31,315 nucleotides of DNA, from NCBI GenBank assembly GCA_017504735.1, contig JAFVQP010000207.1, positions 1-31,315 on the forward strand, given 5' to 3'. The translations under genes were made by a program, and so were the position numbers. The notes beneath the pieces are model-generated. The model saw nothing but the letters and a program-made list of their open reading frames with translations. It had not been told where the DNA came from and made no database searches. The stretch comes from Clostridia bacterium. GTDB taxonomy: Bacteria; Bacillota_A; Clostridia; Christensenellales; Borkfalkiaceae. Shown here piece by piece: positions 14,545 through 21,264 of the stretch; positions within the stretch are counted from its first letter, which is position 1, and each line of letters begins with the position of its first letter.

Positions 14545-14573
14545 AATATACCATTTCTTTGAAGAAAAAGCAA
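14545..14573 (-). promoter_or_regulatory. Probable rpmB promoter
   Basis: On the minus strand TTGCTT (14573-14568), a 17-nt spacer and TATATT (14550-14545). The -10 is good and the -35 is weak. It lies about 90 nt before the rpmB start, so the leader could hold an L28 autoregulatory site, but no clear fold was identified. Confidence 0.5.
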
Positions 14574-14633
14574 TCAAAAACACAGCAAAAAAGCATAAAA
14601 AATAAAAATTTTAAGAAAAAATTGTAAAAGTAC

Positions 14634-14662
14634 TTGCCAAACGGGTAGAAATAGTGTACAAT
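14634..14662 (+). promoter_or_regulatory. Promoter of asp23
   Basis: TTGCCA (14634-14639), a 17-nt spacer and TACAAT (14657-14662), about 24 nt before the asp23 ATG. Divergent from the rpmB promoter. Confidence 0.75.
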
Positions 14663-14685
14663 GAAAAGGTACTTGGAGAAAGATT

Positions 14686-15036
14686 ATGTCAGTAAATACT
14701 AATAATGCATACGGCAAAATATCCATATCCGACCTTGCAATTGCCAAGGTTGCGTCCCATACGGCAATGGAATCGTACGGGATTGTGGAGATGGTTTCCC
14801 GCCGTTTTACCGACAGCTTGTCCTTATTATTTAAAAAGGATGACGCTGGACGCGGTATCAAAGTGACAACCTCCGGTAATAGAATTTTCGTTGACGTATA
14901 CGTTGTGATGAAGTACGGTGTTTCCATTAGCGCCGTTGCGGAATCCTTAAAGGAAGCGATTAAATACAAGGTGGAAGTGTTCACCGGTATGATTGTGGAT
15001 ACGGTCAACGTAAACGTTCTTGGGGTTAAATTATAA
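14686..15036 (+). CDS. Asp23/Gls24 (DUF322) family protein, YloU-like
   Basis: A 116-residue Asp23-family protein. ISISDLAIAKVASHTAMESYGIVEM and the central GIKVTTSGNRIFVDVYVVMKYGVSI, ending AIKYKVEVFTGMIVDTVNVNVLGV, follow the family layout. Members such as YloU/AmaP partners are membrane-associated envelope-stress or lipid-metabolism proteins; YloU is genetically linked to FakA (YloV). A GGAG site precedes the start. It is followed by its own terminator and then fakA, the conserved order. Exact role unresolved. Confidence 0.92.
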   Translation: MSVNTNNAYGKISISDLAIAKVASHTAMESYGIVEMVSRRFTDSLSLLFKKDDAGRGIKVTTSGNRIFVDVYVVMKYGVSISAVAESLKEAIKYKVEVFTGMIVDTVNVNVLGVKL

Positions 15037-15046
15037 GGATTGCACT

Positions 15047-15075
15047 GCGCAGTCGGTTTCGGCGTGCGCTTTTTT
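15047..15075 (+). terminator. Rho-independent terminator between asp23 and fakA
   Basis: GCGCAGTC (15047-15054) pairs with GGC-G-TGCGC (15061-15069, one bulged G), loop GGTTTC, followed by TTTTTT. The downstream half of this gap can form a second helix (GGCGTGC at 15061 with GCACGCC at 15113-15119) that would compete with the terminator, so read-through into fakA could be conditional. Confidence 0.65.
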
Positions 15076-15173
15076 GCGTGTCAAGCTTTTCCCGTACTAC
15101 TCCTTTCCAGCTTGCACGCCTTACAATGTCCGCTTGGCGGATAAATAAACAAAGGTAGAAGGAGCATTTTATA

Positions 15174-16817
15174 ATGCATAAAACAATCAACAGCAGTGAT
15201 TTTAGAAATATGATTCTCGTTGGCGCGAAACAACTTGAAATCAACCGCGCCAAGGTAGATGCCCTTAACGTCTTCCCTGTACCTGACGGTGATACCGGTA
15301 CAAATATGTCCCTTACGATGCAATCGTGCGTGAAGGAATTGACTGCTTGTCAATCGAGCGCGTTTCCCGAAGTTTGCGACAGCATTTCCAAGGGCGCTTT
15401 GAAAGGTGCGCGCGGTAACTCCGGCGTTATCCTTTCCCAAATTTTAAAAGGTATGTGTTCCGTTATTAAAAAAGCGGAAAAAGAGGTGGATCCGAAACTG
15501 TTTGCGAAAGCGTTTGAATCGGGCGCAAAAGTTGCTTACGGTGCCGTATCCGTACCCAAAGAAGGTACGATTTTGACCGTTATCCGCATGATGAGCGAAT
15601 ATGCGGTGAAAATTGCATCGAAGAAGAAAAATATCGAAACCTTCCTTGAAGACGTTATCAAAGAAGGGGATCGCGCATTGGACTTGACCCCTGAAATGTT
15701 GCCCGTTTTGAAGAAAGCAGGCGTTGTAGATAGCGGCGGCGTAGGTTTGATGGTCATTGTCAAGGGCTTCCTTTCCGCATTGACCGGGGAAGAAGTGGCT
15801 GACGCTTACACCGAAAACGTAGAAGTGGGCGGCGACGGTGATTTTGGCGACAACTCCGCCATTATGGATATGGATATCGGGGATATTCAGTTTGCTTACT
15901 GTACCGAATTCTTTATCATTAACTTGAAAAAGAGCACGACGCTTTCCGCCATCGACCGTTTGAGAGAAAAATTGATGGCAATCGGCGACAGCGTTATCTG
16001 TATCGGCGATTTGGAACTTGTAAAAGTGCACGTTCACACCAACCAGCCTGGTAAGGCGTTGACCTATGCCTTGGAACTTGGTGAGTTGGAAAGACCTAAA
16101 ATTGAAAATATGTTGGAACAAAACCGTCAAATCAAGGCAAAACTTGAGGCGGAAAGAAAGGAAATGGGTATGCTTGCCATTTGTACGGGTGCAGGCCTTG
16201 CCCAAATCTTTAAGGATTTGTCGGTAGATCGTATTATTGAGGGCGGTCAAACCATGAACCCTTCCGCGGCGGATATTGCTGGTGCGGCGCAAAAGATCAA
16301 CGCTGACCACATTTTCGTGTTCCCCAACAATAAAAACATTACCTTGGCGGCTGAACAGGCAAAGAATCTTGTAGAAAACAAGACTTTGCACGTTATCCCT
16401 ACCAAGAACGTACCGCAGGGTTTTGCGGCGGCGCTTGAATTCTCCCCTGAAGTCAGCGCGGAAGAAAACAAGACGAACATGATCCATGCCCTTGACAACG
16501 TCAAGGTTGGTCAGGTTACCTATGCGGTTAGAAATACGACCTTGAACGGTTTCTCCATCAAGGAAGGGGACATCATCGGCTTGGACGACAAGAAGATTTT
16601 GGCAAAATCCCAATCCTTGGAAGATACGGTACTCAAATTGATTGCAAAAATGAAGGAAGAATTCCATTGCGTAATCACTTTGTATTACGGTGAAGACGTA
16701 AATGAGGCGGACGCATCGGCGCTTTGCGACGTAGTTGCTGAAAAGTACCCCGATTGCGAAGTAAGCTTCCAAAACGGCGGTCAGTCCGTTTACTACTACA
16801 TCATTGCGATGGAGTAA
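15174..16817 (+). CDS. fakA: Fatty acid kinase catalytic subunit FakA (YloV/DAK2 family)
   Basis: FakA phosphorylates fatty acids bound to FakB, feeding exogenous fatty acids to phospholipid synthesis. The 547 residues are typical. The N-terminal DhaL/DAK2 ATP-binding domain (about 1-200) has VDALNVFPVPDGDTGTNMSLTM with the Mg-binding Asp cluster, GARGNSGVILSQI, and DSGGVGLMVIVKGF. A middle domain with histidines (VKVHVHTNQPGKAL) and a C-terminal DegV-like domain (about 320-547) follow. AGAAGGAG precedes the ATG. Conserved neighbourhood asp23-fakA-recG. The exact substrate is inferred from family. Confidence 0.93.
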   Translation: MHKTINSSDFRNMILVGAKQLEINRAKVDALNVFPVPDGDTGTNMSLTMQSCVKELTACQSSAFPEVCDSISKGALKGARGNSGVILSQILKGMCSVIKKAEKEVDPKLFAKAFESGAKVAYGAVSVPKEGTILTVIRMMSEYAVKIASKKKNIETFLEDVIKEGDRALDLTPEMLPVLKKAGVVDSGGVGLMVIVKGFLSALTGEEVADAYTENVEVGGDGDFGDNSAIMDMDIGDIQFAYCTEFFIINLKKSTTLSAIDRLREKLMAIGDSVICIGDLELVKVHVHTNQPGKALTYALELGELERPKIENMLEQNRQIKAKLEAERKEMGMLAICTGAGLAQIFKDLSVDRIIEGGQTMNPSAADIAGAAQKINADHIFVFPNNKNITLAAEQAKNLVENKTLHVIPTKNVPQGFAAALEFSPEVSAEENKTNMIHALDNVKVGQVTYAVRNTTLNGFSIKEGDIIGLDDKKILAKSQSLEDTVLKLIAKMKEEFHCVITLYYGEDVNEADASALCDVVAEKYPDCEVSFQNGGQSVYYYIIAME

Positions 16818-16890
16818 TGTCTTATGGCGGTCCTTGTGACATCGCCATGTATAAAAAGTTTAGAAAATAAGCATAGTATAAGTTAAGTGG

Positions 16891-16913
16891 GAAGGCGGCG
16901 GCGCTTTCCCATT
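16891..16913 (+). terminator. Possible terminator after fakA
   Basis: TGGGAA pairs with TTTCCCA around a GC-rich loop, followed by TTTT. It lies about 75 nt after the fakA stop. An earlier hairpin ATGGCG/CGCCAT (16824-16848) has no U tract. Confidence 0.45.
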
Positions 16914-16939
16914 TTGCGTAATGAAGGGCTGTTTAGGCG

Positions 16940-17052
16940 AACCGCAAGGCGGTTGGTTGCGCAAAACTTTGTTTTGCTTTTGTGGGGCTTGTTCGTGGGC
17001 GCTGCCCACACCCGCAAGAAACTGAGTTTCTTGACTTCCCATCAAGAGGGAA
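16940..17052 (+). repeat. Third hairpin array type, in the fakA–recG gap
   Basis: A chain of hairpins, mostly with 3-nt loops: AACCGC-AAG-GCGGTT (16940-16954), GCAAAAC-TTT-GTTTTGC (16961-16977), GTGGGC-GCT-GCCCAC (16995-17009), AAGAAAC-TGA-GTTTCTT (17016-17032) and TTCCC/GGGAA (17036-17052). The linkers GGTTGC, TTTTGTGGGGCTTGTTC and ACCCGC differ from the GTGAATT arrays, but unit geometry is the same. It ends about 10 nt before the recG SD. Confidence 0.78.
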
Positions 17053-17073
17053 TAGACAAAAATAGGAGAAGGT

Positions 17074-19080
17074 ATGAAGTTATCGGCGTTGCGTTCTATC
17101 GGTGAAAAACGCGAAAAGGATTTTCAAAAGTTGGGCATTTACGAGGTGGAAGATCTCGTAAGGTTTTATCCGCGCGCGTATTTGGATTTGACGGAGCGTA
17201 CTTCCCTGAAAAATGCCTACCACAACGATATGGTGTTGGTGGCGTGTCAAGTCAACCGTGTGACTCCCGTCAATTACGGCAGTAAACGGAAAATGGTCAA
17301 GGCGTTTTGTTCGCAGGACGGCTTTCCCTTTACCGTCGTATGGTTTAATCAACCCTACGTTATTCAAAAATTAAAGGCAGGGGAATACCTCTTTTACGGG
17401 CGAGTTCAAAATAAATTTGGGCAAATTTCCCTTGTCAACCCTACTTTTGAGGAGCTGGATAAAAATTACCGCTTGAAAGGGATTGTACCCATTTATCCCT
17501 TGAAGGGTGCGCTGGGGCAAAAGGTGGTGCGCGCGGCGGTGAAAGAAGCCTTGCAAAAGTGCGACTTATCCACCGTAATCCCTTGGCAAATCACGCAAAA
17601 ATACGATTTACCGTCCTTGGAAAAGGCGTATTTTCAGGTGCATAATCCCACCGATATTCCCTCGAAAGATATCGCGTCGGAGCGTATTGCGCTGGAAGAA
17701 TATTTCACCCTTATTTCCGCTTTTAAAATCATCAAAGGCGGTAAAGAGGACGTGCGATTGCACAATTATACCGTGAAAGCGTCCGAGGTGAAGGAATTTT
17801 CCGCTCGGTTCGGGTTTGAGTTTACCGATGGGCAAAAACAGGCGGTCAATCAAATTTTTGAGAACTTATACGCGCCTACGCGCATGAATCGTCTTGTGCA
17901 AGGTGACGTAGGCAGTGGTAAAACGGCGGTGGCGCTGTGCGGTATTTTTATGGCGGTAAAGAGTGGTTTCACAGCGGCGTATTTGTCGCCCACGGAAGTG
18001 CTTGCCGCGCAAAATTACGCGGTTTTACAAAGATATTTCCCTGATTATCGTGTGGGGTATTTGGCAGGGGGAATGTCGGCAAAGGAAAAGCGGGAAATGA
18101 AGCTTGCCTTGAAAAATGGGGAAATCGATATCCTTTGCGGTACGCATGCCATTTTCCAGGGTGACGTGGAAATCCCCAATTTGTCCTTTATTGTTTGTGA
18201 CGAGCAACACCGTTTTGGCGTGGCGCAACGCAACGCTTTGGCGGAAAAGGGCGAAGGGGTGGATATGCTGGTTATGAGCGCAACCCCCATTCCTCGTACG
18301 TTATCCTTGATCTTCTACGGGGATTTGGACGTGACGACGATTGCGGACAAGCCGAAGGCGCGTCAGGAAATTTCCACAAGCATTATCCCCGAAAGCCGTT
18401 ACGACGATATGCTGTCGTACGTTCAACGTGAAACGGCGGCGGGAAAACAAGCGTATTTCGTTTGCGCAAAAATCGACGACGATGAAGAGGGCGCGATTAT
18501 GAGCGTGACGGAACTTTACGAGGAATTACAACAAAGGTTGCCGTCCGTCCGCTTTGCCTTATTACACGGTAGAATGAAGGATAAGGAAAAAGCGGAAATT
18601 ATGACAGCGTTTAAGGCGCGCGAGTACGATTGCCTCGTTTCGACAACGGTTATTGAAGTCGGGGTGGACGTACCCAATGCGACGATGATGATTATTTACA
18701 ATGCCGAACGTTTTGGTTTGTCACAGTTACACCAGCTGCGCGGTCGTGTAGGGCGAGGCGCGGAGAAGAGTTACTGTTTCCTGTTGATGGGTTCGGACGG
18801 GGAAACGGCAAGAGAACGGCTGTTGACCCTAAAGGATAATACGGACGGGTTTAAGATTGCGGAAAAGGATTTGGAAATGCGCGGCAGCGGCGATTTCTTC
18901 GGCACAAGACAGTCGGGAAAAATGTTGACGGATATCAAAAATTTGCGTTATCCCACGCAGGTGATTTTTGCCGCAAAGCGTATGTCAGACGATGCGTTTG
19001 AAGGTCAGTACGTGGATGAAAGATTGCGTACGTCGGCGTTGAAAAAATACAAAAGCTTGAAAGACGTCGTGATGAATTAA
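17074..19080 (+). CDS. recG: ATP-dependent DNA helicase RecG
   Basis: RecG regresses stalled forks and branch-migrates Holliday junctions. At 668 residues it is normal length. The N-terminal wedge (OB fold) occupies about the first 250. The SF2 motifs are Walker A GDVGSGKTAVAL near residue 275, motif II CDEQHRFGV (the DExH box, near 370), motif III MSATPIPRTL, and motif VI QLRGRVGRG. The C-terminal GSGDFFGTRQSG matches the RecG TRG motif. AGGAGAAGG lies before the ATG. It follows fakA, the standard neighbour. Confidence 0.97.
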   Translation: MKLSALRSIGEKREKDFQKLGIYEVEDLVRFYPRAYLDLTERTSLKNAYHNDMVLVACQVNRVTPVNYGSKRKMVKAFCSQDGFPFTVVWFNQPYVIQKLKAGEYLFYGRVQNKFGQISLVNPTFEELDKNYRLKGIVPIYPLKGALGQKVVRAAVKEALQKCDLSTVIPWQITQKYDLPSLEKAYFQVHNPTDIPSKDIASERIALEEYFTLISAFKIIKGGKEDVRLHNYTVKASEVKEFSARFGFEFTDGQKQAVNQIFENLYAPTRMNRLVQGDVGSGKTAVALCGIFMAVKSGFTAAYLSPTEVLAAQNYAVLQRYFPDYRVGYLAGGMSAKEKREMKLALKNGEIDILCGTHAIFQGDVEIPNLSFIVCDEQHRFGVAQRNALAEKGEGVDMLVMSATPIPRTLSLIFYGDLDVTTIADKPKARQEISTSIIPESRYDDMLSYVQRETAAGKQAYFVCAKIDDDEEGAIMSVTELYEELQQRLPSVRFALLHGRMKDKEKAEIMTAFKAREYDCLVSTTVIEVGVDVPNATMMIIYNAERFGLSQLHQLRGRVGRGAEKSYCFLLMGSDGETARERLLTLKDNTDGFKIAEKDLEMRGSGDFFGTRQSGKMLTDIKNLRYPTQVIFAAKRMSDDAFEGQYVDERLRTSALKKYKSLKDVVMN

Positions 19081-19183
19081 TCCCGCAAGGCGATTTTACC
19101 AATCATTAATAAAGTTGATAAAAATAATCGAAAATGTCATATAAATTTATGATAAAATTTGAGAAAAACTTTTCTTTTGGGTA

Positions 19184-19212
19184 TTGACGAACGAGGATTT
19201 TTATTGTATAAT
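19184..19212 (+). promoter_or_regulatory. Sigma-A promoter of the HisIE-like gene
   Basis: TTGACG (19184-19189), a 17-nt spacer and TATAAT (19207-19212). The leader is about 60 nt and ends in the AAGGGGG SD. The remaining 19081-19183 is AT-rich with nothing recognised. Confidence 0.85.
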
Positions 19213-19276
19213 AAAAATGAAATAACCTATTGTGGGGCGGTAGCCGCTTTCACAAAGGATTCTAAGGGGGCTTGTT

Positions 19277-19915
19277 ATGGCAGTAAAGAAAAGAACCATT
19301 GATTTGAAGAATGTAAAATTCGGTAAAAACGGGCTTGTACCCGTAATTGCGCAGGATTATGAAAGCGGTGAAGTGTTGATGCTTGCATACGCAAACAAAG
19401 AGGCGTTGGAAGCAACGGCGGAAAGCGGTTATGCGCATTACTACTGTCCTAACAAGAAGGGAGTTGTTAAGTTTGGCGAAGAATGGGGCAATACGCAAAA
19501 ATTGCGCGCGGCGTTTGTGGAAGCGGATGGCGGCGCGGTGCTTTTGAAACTTGATCAACGTTTCAAAGCAGACCCTGAAAAAGAGAAATTTACATACTTT
19601 GACGAACAGCTTGTAGGCGAGTACAACAACATCGGCGGTGAAATGTTTGGGCGTTTGCAACGCATCATCACCAGGGTGAAAAATAACCCCGAAGACGGCG
19701 CATATACCAGCTTTTTGTTCGTGCGCGGTATCGACCGTATCGGTAAAAAGGTTGGCGAAGAAGCCGTAGAGCTTGTAATTGCGGCGAAAAACGACGACAA
19801 GAAAGTGGTTGTTGCGGAAGCGGCTGACCTTTTGTATCACGTGATGGTATTGTTGAATGCGAAAGGCGTGAAAATTTCCGAGGTTTGCGAAGAGCTTTGC
19901 AAGCGTAATAGATAA
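19277..19915 (+). CDS. HisIE homologue with eroded HisI half
   Basis: The 212 residues align along bifunctional HisIE (phosphoribosyl-AMP cyclohydrolase / phosphoribosyl-ATP pyrophosphohydrolase of histidine synthesis). The HisI part keeps LVPVIAQDYESGEVLMLAY and the WGNTQKL segment. However, where HisI has Mg ligands DCDxD it reads EADGGAV, and the zinc cysteines of the CHxG and SC segments are absent, so cyclohydrolase activity is doubtful. The HisE half (about residues 120-212) is intact: GIDRIGKKVGEEAVELVIAAKN and EAADLLYHVMVLL carry the acidic MazG-like Mg-binding residues. It has its own consensus promoter and no other his gene is nearby. It could be a repurposed nucleotide pyrophosphatase. 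Family is sure; activity is inferred. Confidence 0.82.
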   Translation: MAVKKRTIDLKNVKFGKNGLVPVIAQDYESGEVLMLAYANKEALEATAESGYAHYYCPNKKGVVKFGEEWGNTQKLRAAFVEADGGAVLLKLDQRFKADPEKEKFTYFDEQLVGEYNNIGGEMFGRLQRIITRVKNNPEDGAYTSFLFVRGIDRIGKKVGEEAVELVIAAKNDDKKVVVAEAADLLYHVMVLLNAKGVKISEVCEELCKRNR

Positions 19916-19933
19916 TAGATTGTATGTATGGAT

Positions 19934-19993
19934 GGGGTTTTACCCCCTCCGTCACCATTGGTGACACCTCCCCCTGCAACAGGGGCAGGCTAA
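19934..19993 (-). repeat. Second copy of the CCCCTG/CAGGGG hairpin family
   Basis: GGGG-TTTTA-CCCC, GTCACC-ATT-GGTGAC (19951-19965) and CCCCTG-CAA-CAGGGG (19971-19985) end in GCAGGCTAA, the inverse of the start of the repeat at 7533. It is truncated relative to that copy and has lost the CTCCCTT hairpin. Confidence 0.72.
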
Positions 19994-20031
19994 GTTAGTG
20001 AAAGGACGAAGCTGGCTGTTTAAAAGAGTGA

Positions 20032-20060
20032 AAAGACACCTTGCTACGTCCAACGTCAGG
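20032..20060 (+). repeat. 29-nt dispersed repeat, copy 2
   Basis: 27 of 29 bases match 14123-14151. It is followed within five bases by the large palindromic terminator. Confidence 0.7.
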
Positions 20061-20064
20061 ATTG

Positions 20065-20104
20065 AACGCCCACGGCGCAAATATTTGCACCGTGGGCGTT
20101 TTTA
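20065..20104. terminator. Strong palindromic terminator before minD
   Basis: AACGCCCACGG pairs with CCGTGGGCGTT, extended by GCAAAT/ATTTGC into an almost continuous stem of about 17 bp, followed by TTTTTA. It would end transcription coming from the HisIE-like gene. Confidence 0.85.
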
Positions 20105-20192
20105 CGTTTTTACCATATATTTGACAAAAATCGGCAAAATATTCTCGCGCGCGTGTGATAGGATATAGAGTAGAATACATAGGAGCGCGGTT

Positions 20193-20963
20193 ATGGCGAG
20201 AAAAATAGTAATTACAAGCGGAAAAGGGGGCGTAGGGAAAACCACCGTGGCGGTCAACCTTGCCGCGAGGCTTGCGCAAAAGGGACAACGGGTTATCCTT
20301 TGCGATGCGGATTTTGGGCTGAATAACGTGGACGTTTGCGCAGGGATAGAACATTTGGTCACCTATGATATCGTGGACGTTATTGAGGGCAGGTGCCGTG
20401 CGAAACAAGCCCTTGTCAAACACCCAAAATACGGCAATTTATACCTTCTAACCAGCAGCCATTCCGCACCCGAACGATACGTTTCACCGCAATCGATGAA
20501 GTTGGTCTTAGAAAATCTTGCGCCGCAGTTTGATTTTATCCTGATTGACTGCCCTGCGGGGATTGACGACGGATTTCACCGCGCGGTAGCAACGGCGGAC
20601 GAGGCAATCGTGGTAACGTCGCCGCATATTTCTGCAATTCGTGACGCGGACAAGGTAATCACCGTCCTCAAAAGCTATCACTTAAACAACCTTATGGTTG
20701 TATTAAACAAGGTGCGGGGGGATTTGTTGGTGGCGGGGGAATGTCTAACGCCCGACGAGGTGACGGAGCTGTTAAAAACGCCCGTTGGAGCATTGTTACC
20801 TGAAGAACATACCATTTACCGAGGGGATTTGTCGGAGATACACGCATCCTTTCGCTTGCTTGCAGTCAACCTTTTGACGGGGCGCAGGCGGCTATATGAC
20901 GTGACGAAAAAATACAGCGGATTTTTTGGAAATATCCGTAGAGTGTTAAAGAGGAGGCTGTGA
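20193..20963 (+). CDS. minD: Septum site-determining ATPase MinD
   Basis: This membrane-binding ParA/MinD-family ATPase places the division septum. The deviant Walker A GKGGVGKTT is at residues 10-18, DADFGLNNVD (switch I) at about 39, and IDCPAGIDDGF (Walker B/switch II) near 118. The C-terminus GFFGNIRRVLKRRL is a basic amphipathic helix typical of MinD membrane targeting. At 256 residues the length is normal. AGGAG precedes the ATG. The stop is followed at once by a small ORF under a GAGGAGG site; no minC is seen in the window. Confidence 0.93.
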   Translation: MARKIVITSGKGGVGKTTVAVNLAARLAQKGQRVILCDADFGLNNVDVCAGIEHLVTYDIVDVIEGRCRAKQALVKHPKYGNLYLLTSSHSAPERYVSPQSMKLVLENLAPQFDFILIDCPAGIDDGFHRAVATADEAIVVTSPHISAIRDADKVITVLKSYHLNNLMVVLNKVRGDLLVAGECLTPDEVTELLKTPVGALLPEEHTIYRGDLSEIHASFRLLAVNLLTGRRRLYDVTKKYSGFFGNIRRVLKRRL

Positions 20964-20965
20964 GG

Positions 20966-21193
20966 ATGCGAGAGGAATTTTTACGGTTAAACAACGTTTT
21001 ACAGGCGGATAAATCGGTGATGAGCGATGCATGCAAAGCCTTGGTTTTGCAGGATTTTGCCGAGAAATTTAACGAGTATTTTGACCTGATGGGGTTACCG
21101 CGGATGGATTTGACCTGCCAAAACGGGGTATATACGGTGGAAATTAAATTCCAGGCGGATAGAATTAAGAAATTTAACGTTTTGTCAAGATAA
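20966..21193 (+). CDS. Small protein downstream of minD, possible MinE-like
   Basis: 75 residues from the ATG at 20966, eight bases after GAGGAGG; a GTG at 20960 would overlap the minD stop but is only two bases from the SD. The predicted shape is a long helix (MSDACKALVLQDFAEKFNEYF) then a beta hairpin (MDLTCQNGVYTVEIKFQADRI). Helix plus strands is the layout of the MinE topological domain, and minD-minE is the common order, but I cannot see the MinE N-terminal anti-MinCD helix clearly. Unknown otherwise. The promoter for the next gene lies immediately downstream. Confidence 0.7.
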   Translation: MREEFLRLNNVLQADKSVMSDACKALVLQDFAEKFNEYFDLMGLPRMDLTCQNGVYTVEIKFQADRIKKFNVLSR

Positions 21194-21205
21194 TTTTCTA
21201 GGATA

Positions 21206-21234
21206 TTGACAAACACCGAAATTTATTGTATAAT
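21206..21234 (+). promoter_or_regulatory. Consensus promoter of the large repeat lipoprotein
   Basis: TTGACA (21206-21211), a 17-nt spacer and TATAAT (21229-21234): both boxes match consensus. The leader is about 25 nt and carries AGAGGTG. Confidence 0.9.
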
Positions 21235-21264
21235 ACAATAAATCCTATGTGAAGAGGTGTGTAT

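Noticed and set aside
15444..16772. 442-codon open frame antisense to fakA
   Set aside because: It mirrors the codon pattern of fakA, has no SD or family similarity, and fakA is certain.
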